From positions 21,714-85,713 of the forward strand of contig DATELY010000092.1 in assembly GCA_035276085.1 (NCBI GenBank): a DNA stretch of 64,000 nt. Direction: 5' to 3'. The position numbers were made by a program, and so were the translations under genes. The notes under the pieces were generated by a model. It was not told the origin of the DNA. It worked only from the letters and a program-made list of their open reading frames with translations, and searched no databases. This document shows, in pieces, positions 61,158 through 64,000 of this stretch (its first letter is position 1; the number at the start of each line of letters is the position of its first letter). This DNA is from DATELY01 sp035276085 (GTDB lineage: Bacteria; Pseudomonadota; Gammaproteobacteria; Steroidobacterales; Steroidobacteraceae).

Positions 61158-63158
61158 ATGACCACGACGCTCCCCGCCTTCTCGCAAATCCGTGTCGATC
61201 AGATCGAGCCGACGATCCGCCAACTCTTGAGTGAGCATCGGGCGCAGCTGACCGCTCTGCTGCAGCAACCCGAACCGACCTTCAGCTCGCTCGTGCTGCC
61301 GCTCGAGGAGATGCACCATCGTCTTGCGCGTACCTGGTCGCCCATCGGGCACATGAATGGCGTGGTCAACAGCGATGAGCTCCGTGCCGCGTACAACGCC
61401 TGCTTGCCGTTGCTCGTGGGCTGGAACACGGAGCTGGCGCAAAACGACCAGCTGTTTCGCGCGTACAGCCGCATCCTCGAGCGCGAGGGCGCACAGTTGA
61501 GCAGTGCTCAACGCAAGCTGATCGAGAACGCATTGCGCGATTTCAAGCTGGCCGGTGTGGCGCTGCCGCCCGACCGCAAAGAGCGCTTCCGTCACCTGAT
61601 GGAGCAGCTCACCACGGTGCAGGCGAAGTTCGATGAGAACGTGCTCGATGCGACGAATGCCTGGTCGAAGCATGTGACGGATGCCGCCCTATTGAACGGA
61701 CTTCCGCCGACGGTCGTGCAACGTGCACGCAGTGCTGCCGAAAGCAAGCAACTCGACGGCTGGTTGTTCACGCTGGACGCGCCGAACTACCAGGCGGTGA
61801 TGATGCATGCGACGCACGAAGCGCTGCGGCGCGAGTTCTACGAAGCGTGGGTAACGCGCGCGTCCGATGCCGGTCCGTTGCCGGGCAAGTGGGACAACAC
61901 AGCGAACATGGAGGAGATCCTGCGCTTGCGTGCCGAGCTCGCACAGCTCGTCGGGTTCGACAACTACGCTCAGTATTCACTGGCCACCAAGATGGCCGGC
62001 TCGATCAGAGAAGTGAACGACTTCCTGGAACAACTCGTGGGCTATTCGCGTGCGGCCGCACAGCGCGAGTTCGATGAGCTCGAACAGTTCGCCAAGCGCA
62101 AGCTGAACCCGTGGGACGTGGCGCACTACGCCGAGGCCTTGAAGCGCGAACGGTTTGCGTTATCCGAAGAAGCGCTGCGGCCGTACTTCCCTTTACCCCG
62201 CGTACTCGATGGTTTGTTCGCGCTTGCAAGCAAGCTGTACGGCGTGCGGATCCAGGAGCGGAGCGACATCGATCGCTATCATCCGGATGCACGCTACTTC
62301 GACATCCTCGAACCGGATGGCAAGCCGCGCGCCGGCTTCTACATCGATCTGTATGCCCGTGCTCGCAAGCGCGGCGGCGCGTGGATGGACGAATGCATCG
62401 GCCGCAAGCATCTGGGCGCGTCGAGCGCGTTACCCGTGGCCTATCTCGTGTGCAATTTCACGCCGCCGGTCGGCAGACAGCCATCGCTGCTCACGCACAG
62501 CGAAGTGGTCACGATGTTCCATGAGTTCGGTCATGGACTGCACCACATGCTCACTCGTGTCGATTATCCGAGCATCGCCGGGATCAACGGCGTCGCGTGG
62601 GATGCCGTCGAGCTACCGAGCCAGTTCATGGAGAACTTTGCGTGGCGCCCGGAAGTGTTGCCCTTGATTTCAGCGCACGTCGAGACGGGCGAGCCGTTGC
62701 CTGAAAGCGAACTGCAGCGCTTGCTCGGCTCGCGCACGTTCCACGCAGGAATGCAGACCGTGCGGCAGCTCGAATTCGCGCTGTTCGATGTTGCGATTCA
62801 TAGCGAGGTGCCGCCACCGTCGGCAGCGCAGATCGCCGAGCTGCTGCGGCAGGTTCGCAGCCGCGTCGCTGTGATCCAGGCACCCGCCTTCAATCGGTTT
62901 CAACACAGCTTCCAGCACATTTTTTCAGGCGGCTATGCGGCGGGCTACTACAGTTACAAGTGGGCCGAGGTGCTTGCGGCGGATGCGTTCAGCGCCTTCG
63001 AAGAATCGGGAGTACTGGACAGCACGACCGCCAGGCGATTTCTGCAATCCGTGCTGGAGCAGGGCGGCAGCCGTGATCCGATGGAAGCCTTCGTCGAATT
63101 CCGCGGCCGCAAGCCGCGGATCGAGCCACTGCTGAAGCAGCATGGGTTGGCGGCGTAA
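61158..63158 (+). CDS. prlC: Oligopeptidase A (M3 metallopeptidase)
   Basis: Cytoplasmic zinc peptidase degrading small peptides, including cleaved signal peptides. 666 aa, full length. The active site is HEFGH at 455-459, with the third zinc ligand E485 in GVAWDAVELPSQFMENF. The C-terminal GGYAAGYYSYKWAEVLAADAF tract holds the substrate-binding His/Tyr loop. The N-terminal helical channel region is intact. A family B repeat begins immediately after the stop codon. Confidence 0.95.
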   Translation: MTTTLPAFSQIRVDQIEPTIRQLLSEHRAQLTALLQQPEPTFSSLVLPLEEMHHRLARTWSPIGHMNGVVNSDELRAAYNACLPLLVGWNTELAQNDQLFRAYSRILEREGAQLSSAQRKLIENALRDFKLAGVALPPDRKERFRHLMEQLTTVQAKFDENVLDATNAWSKHVTDAALLNGLPPTVVQRARSAAESKQLDGWLFTLDAPNYQAVMMHATHEALRREFYEAWVTRASDAGPLPGKWDNTANMEEILRLRAELAQLVGFDNYAQYSLATKMAGSIREVNDFLEQLVGYSRAAAQREFDELEQFAKRKLNPWDVAHYAEALKRERFALSEEALRPYFPLPRVLDGLFALASKLYGVRIQERSDIDRYHPDARYFDILEPDGKPRAGFYIDLYARARKRGGAWMDECIGRKHLGASSALPVAYLVCNFTPPVGRQPSLLTHSEVVTMFHEFGHGLHHMLTRVDYPSIAGINGVAWDAVELPSQFMENFAWRPEVLPLISAHVETGEPLPESELQRLLGSRTFHAGMQTVRQLEFALFDVAIHSEVPPPSAAQIAELLRQVRSRVAVIQAPAFNRFQHSFQHIFSGGYAAGYYSYKWAEVLAADAFSAFEESGVLDSTTARRFLQSVLEQGGSRDPMEAFVEFRGRKPRIEPLLKQHGLAA

Positions 63159-63297
63159 TGCGCGAACGTCAATTCGGCGCGAGGGAATGGCGAAACGGCG
63201 TAATGGCGTAATGGCGTAATGGCGTCAGAAATCACGCGCCTGACGCCCTCACGCCATTGCGTGCTGACGAACGTACGCGAATTTCTGACTCACCACA
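63159..63297. repeat. Family B tandem-unit inverted repeat, copy 3 (expanded)
   Basis: Occupies exactly the gap between the prlC stop (63158) and the convergent pirin stop (63298). The left arm contains three perfect GGCGTAAT octamers plus GGCGTCAG; copy 1 at 22938 has just one. The right arm is GACGCCCT, CACGCCATT. The outer flanks GAACGTCAATT and GTACGCGAATTTC, ACTCACC match copy 1. The octamer number differs between copies, as in a variable tandem repeat. Confidence 0.85.
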
Positions 63298-63996
63298 CTA
63301 ACCGAGATCGAACAGTAAAGCCTCGCCCTGGCTCGCGGTGCCCAGCTCGATACGCTGTTCATCGCTGACTGCGACGCCATCACCGGCCAGCAATCGCGTG
63401 CCATTCACGGTGATCTCCCCACGCGCGACGTGAACCCAGGCGTGTCGGTCCGGCGCCAGTGCGTGCGTGACACGCTGGTCGGCCGCGAGATTCGTGAGGT
63501 ACAGCCGCACGTCCTGATGGACTCGAATGACGTCCTCACGTGTTTCATTCGCGGCCACCCGCTGCAACCGGCCCGACCGATCCTTGGGATCGAAACTGAG
63601 CTGTTGATAACCCGGTTGCAACCCCGTGCGCTCCGGCACGATCCAGATCTGCAGGAAATGGACGGGCTCGGTACGCGAAGCATTGAACTCGCTGTGGCGA
63701 ATGCCGGTACCCGCGCTCATCTTCTGCAGCTCACCGGCCCGGATCACCGAGCCCGTGCCGATGCTGTCGCGATGTTCGAGCGCGCCTTCCAACACGTACG
63801 TCAGGATTTCCATATCGCGATGCGGATGCGTGCCGAAGCCTGCACCCGCCGCGACGCGATCGTCATTGATCACGCGCAACGCGCGGAAGCCCATGTGCTG
63901 CGGATCGTGGTAGCCGCCGAAGCTGAATGAGTGACGACTGTCGAGCCAGTCGATCTGAGTCGTGCCGCGTTCAGCGGCCGGACGGAGCTGCAGCAT
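63298..63996 (-). CDS. Pirin-family bicupin (YhhW-like)
   Basis: 232 aa, complete: the ATG at 63996 lies 4 nt inside the window edge, so its promoter is outside. The N-terminal cupin carries the metal set HPHRDME (His-x-His near 58-60) and RHSEFN (His and Glu near 101-103). Homologues such as YhhW have quercetin 2,3-dioxygenase activity in vitro; the physiological role is unsettled. SFGGYHDPQHMGFRALRVINDDRV is the family N-terminal signature. Confidence 0.9.
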   Translation of the reverse strand: MLQLRPAAERGTTQIDWLDSRHSFSFGGYHDPQHMGFRALRVINDDRVAAGAGFGTHPHRDMEILTYVLEGALEHRDSIGTGSVIRAGELQKMSAGTGIRHSEFNASRTEPVHFLQIWIVPERTGLQPGYQQLSFDPKDRSGRLQRVAANETREDVIRVHQDVRLYLTNLAADQRVTHALAPDRHAWVHVARGEITVNGTRLLAGDGVAVSDEQRIELGTASQGEALLFDLG

Positions 63997-64000
63997 GGGA

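Overview
The window is a high-GC chromosomal segment from a gammaproteobacterium. The conserved core gene orders support this: rsmB-fmt-def beside lysM-dprA-smg-topA-hemF, the rsmB-DUF4390-NtrY-NtrX block, and priA-argS-SPOR. The E. coli-type gshA, the S46 and DUF885 peptidases and a TopA without C-terminal zinc fingers suggest the Xanthomonadales/Nevskiales/Steroidobacter neighbourhood; that placement is an inference. I see no rRNA, tRNA, CRISPR array, prophage or intact insertion sequence.

Layout. 1-8.9 kb, minus strand: the start of a response regulator, a FixL-like PAS kinase, pyruvate carboxylase, a membrane diguanylate cyclase, a small unknown protein and gshA. 9-16.5 kb, plus strand: an M81 (MlrC-like) peptidase, then a catabolic operon of ethanolamine-type permease, glutamine-synthetase-like gamma-glutamylamide synthetase, aldehyde dehydrogenase and iron alcohol dehydrogenase, then DUF2845. 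16.9-31.7 kb, mixed strands: DUF885 peptidase, MATE exporter, thiolase, hemH, VOC protein, S46 dipeptidyl peptidase, two YceI proteins with a cytochrome b561, a 2OG-Fe(II) dioxygenase with a fructosamine kinase, a DUF4124 protein, a 5'-3' exonuclease and an HNH nuclease. 31.9-40 kb: pntAA-pntAB-pntB, priA, argS and a SPOR protein. 40-47 kb, minus strand: def-fmt-rsmB-DUF4390-ntrY-ntrX in one tight series. 47.5-64 kb: lysM protein, dprA, smg, topA, hemF, a subtilase, a secreted two-domain Cys protein, rlmJ, tag, hemB, aroE, prlC and a pirin.

The most unusual structure is non-coding. At least nine intergenic spacers hold long imperfect inverted repeats. Each arm is made of three to five tandem copies of a degenerate 7- or 8-bp unit, and I can sort them into four sequence families (A-D). 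They fill spacers from stop codon to stop or start codon, one supplies the last codons of pntAA, and several abut start codons that lack a Shine-Dalgarno sequence. A fifth, GC-rich hairpin family (E) occurs twice. Other points to check are a terminator-like hairpin whose T-tract touches the topA start codon, an NtrX-like regulator whose AAA+ domain has lost its ATPase and sigma-54 motifs, a complete set of FixL heme-pocket residues in the first kinase, and FNR-like and DnaA-like sites in the pntB-priA spacer.

Functional themes: heme synthesis (hemH, hemF, hemB), oxygen or redox sensing (FixL-like kinase, FNR-like site, transhydrogenase, cytochrome b561), peptide breakdown (M81, DUF885, S46, S8, PrlC) and small-amine catabolism through gamma-glutamylated intermediates.
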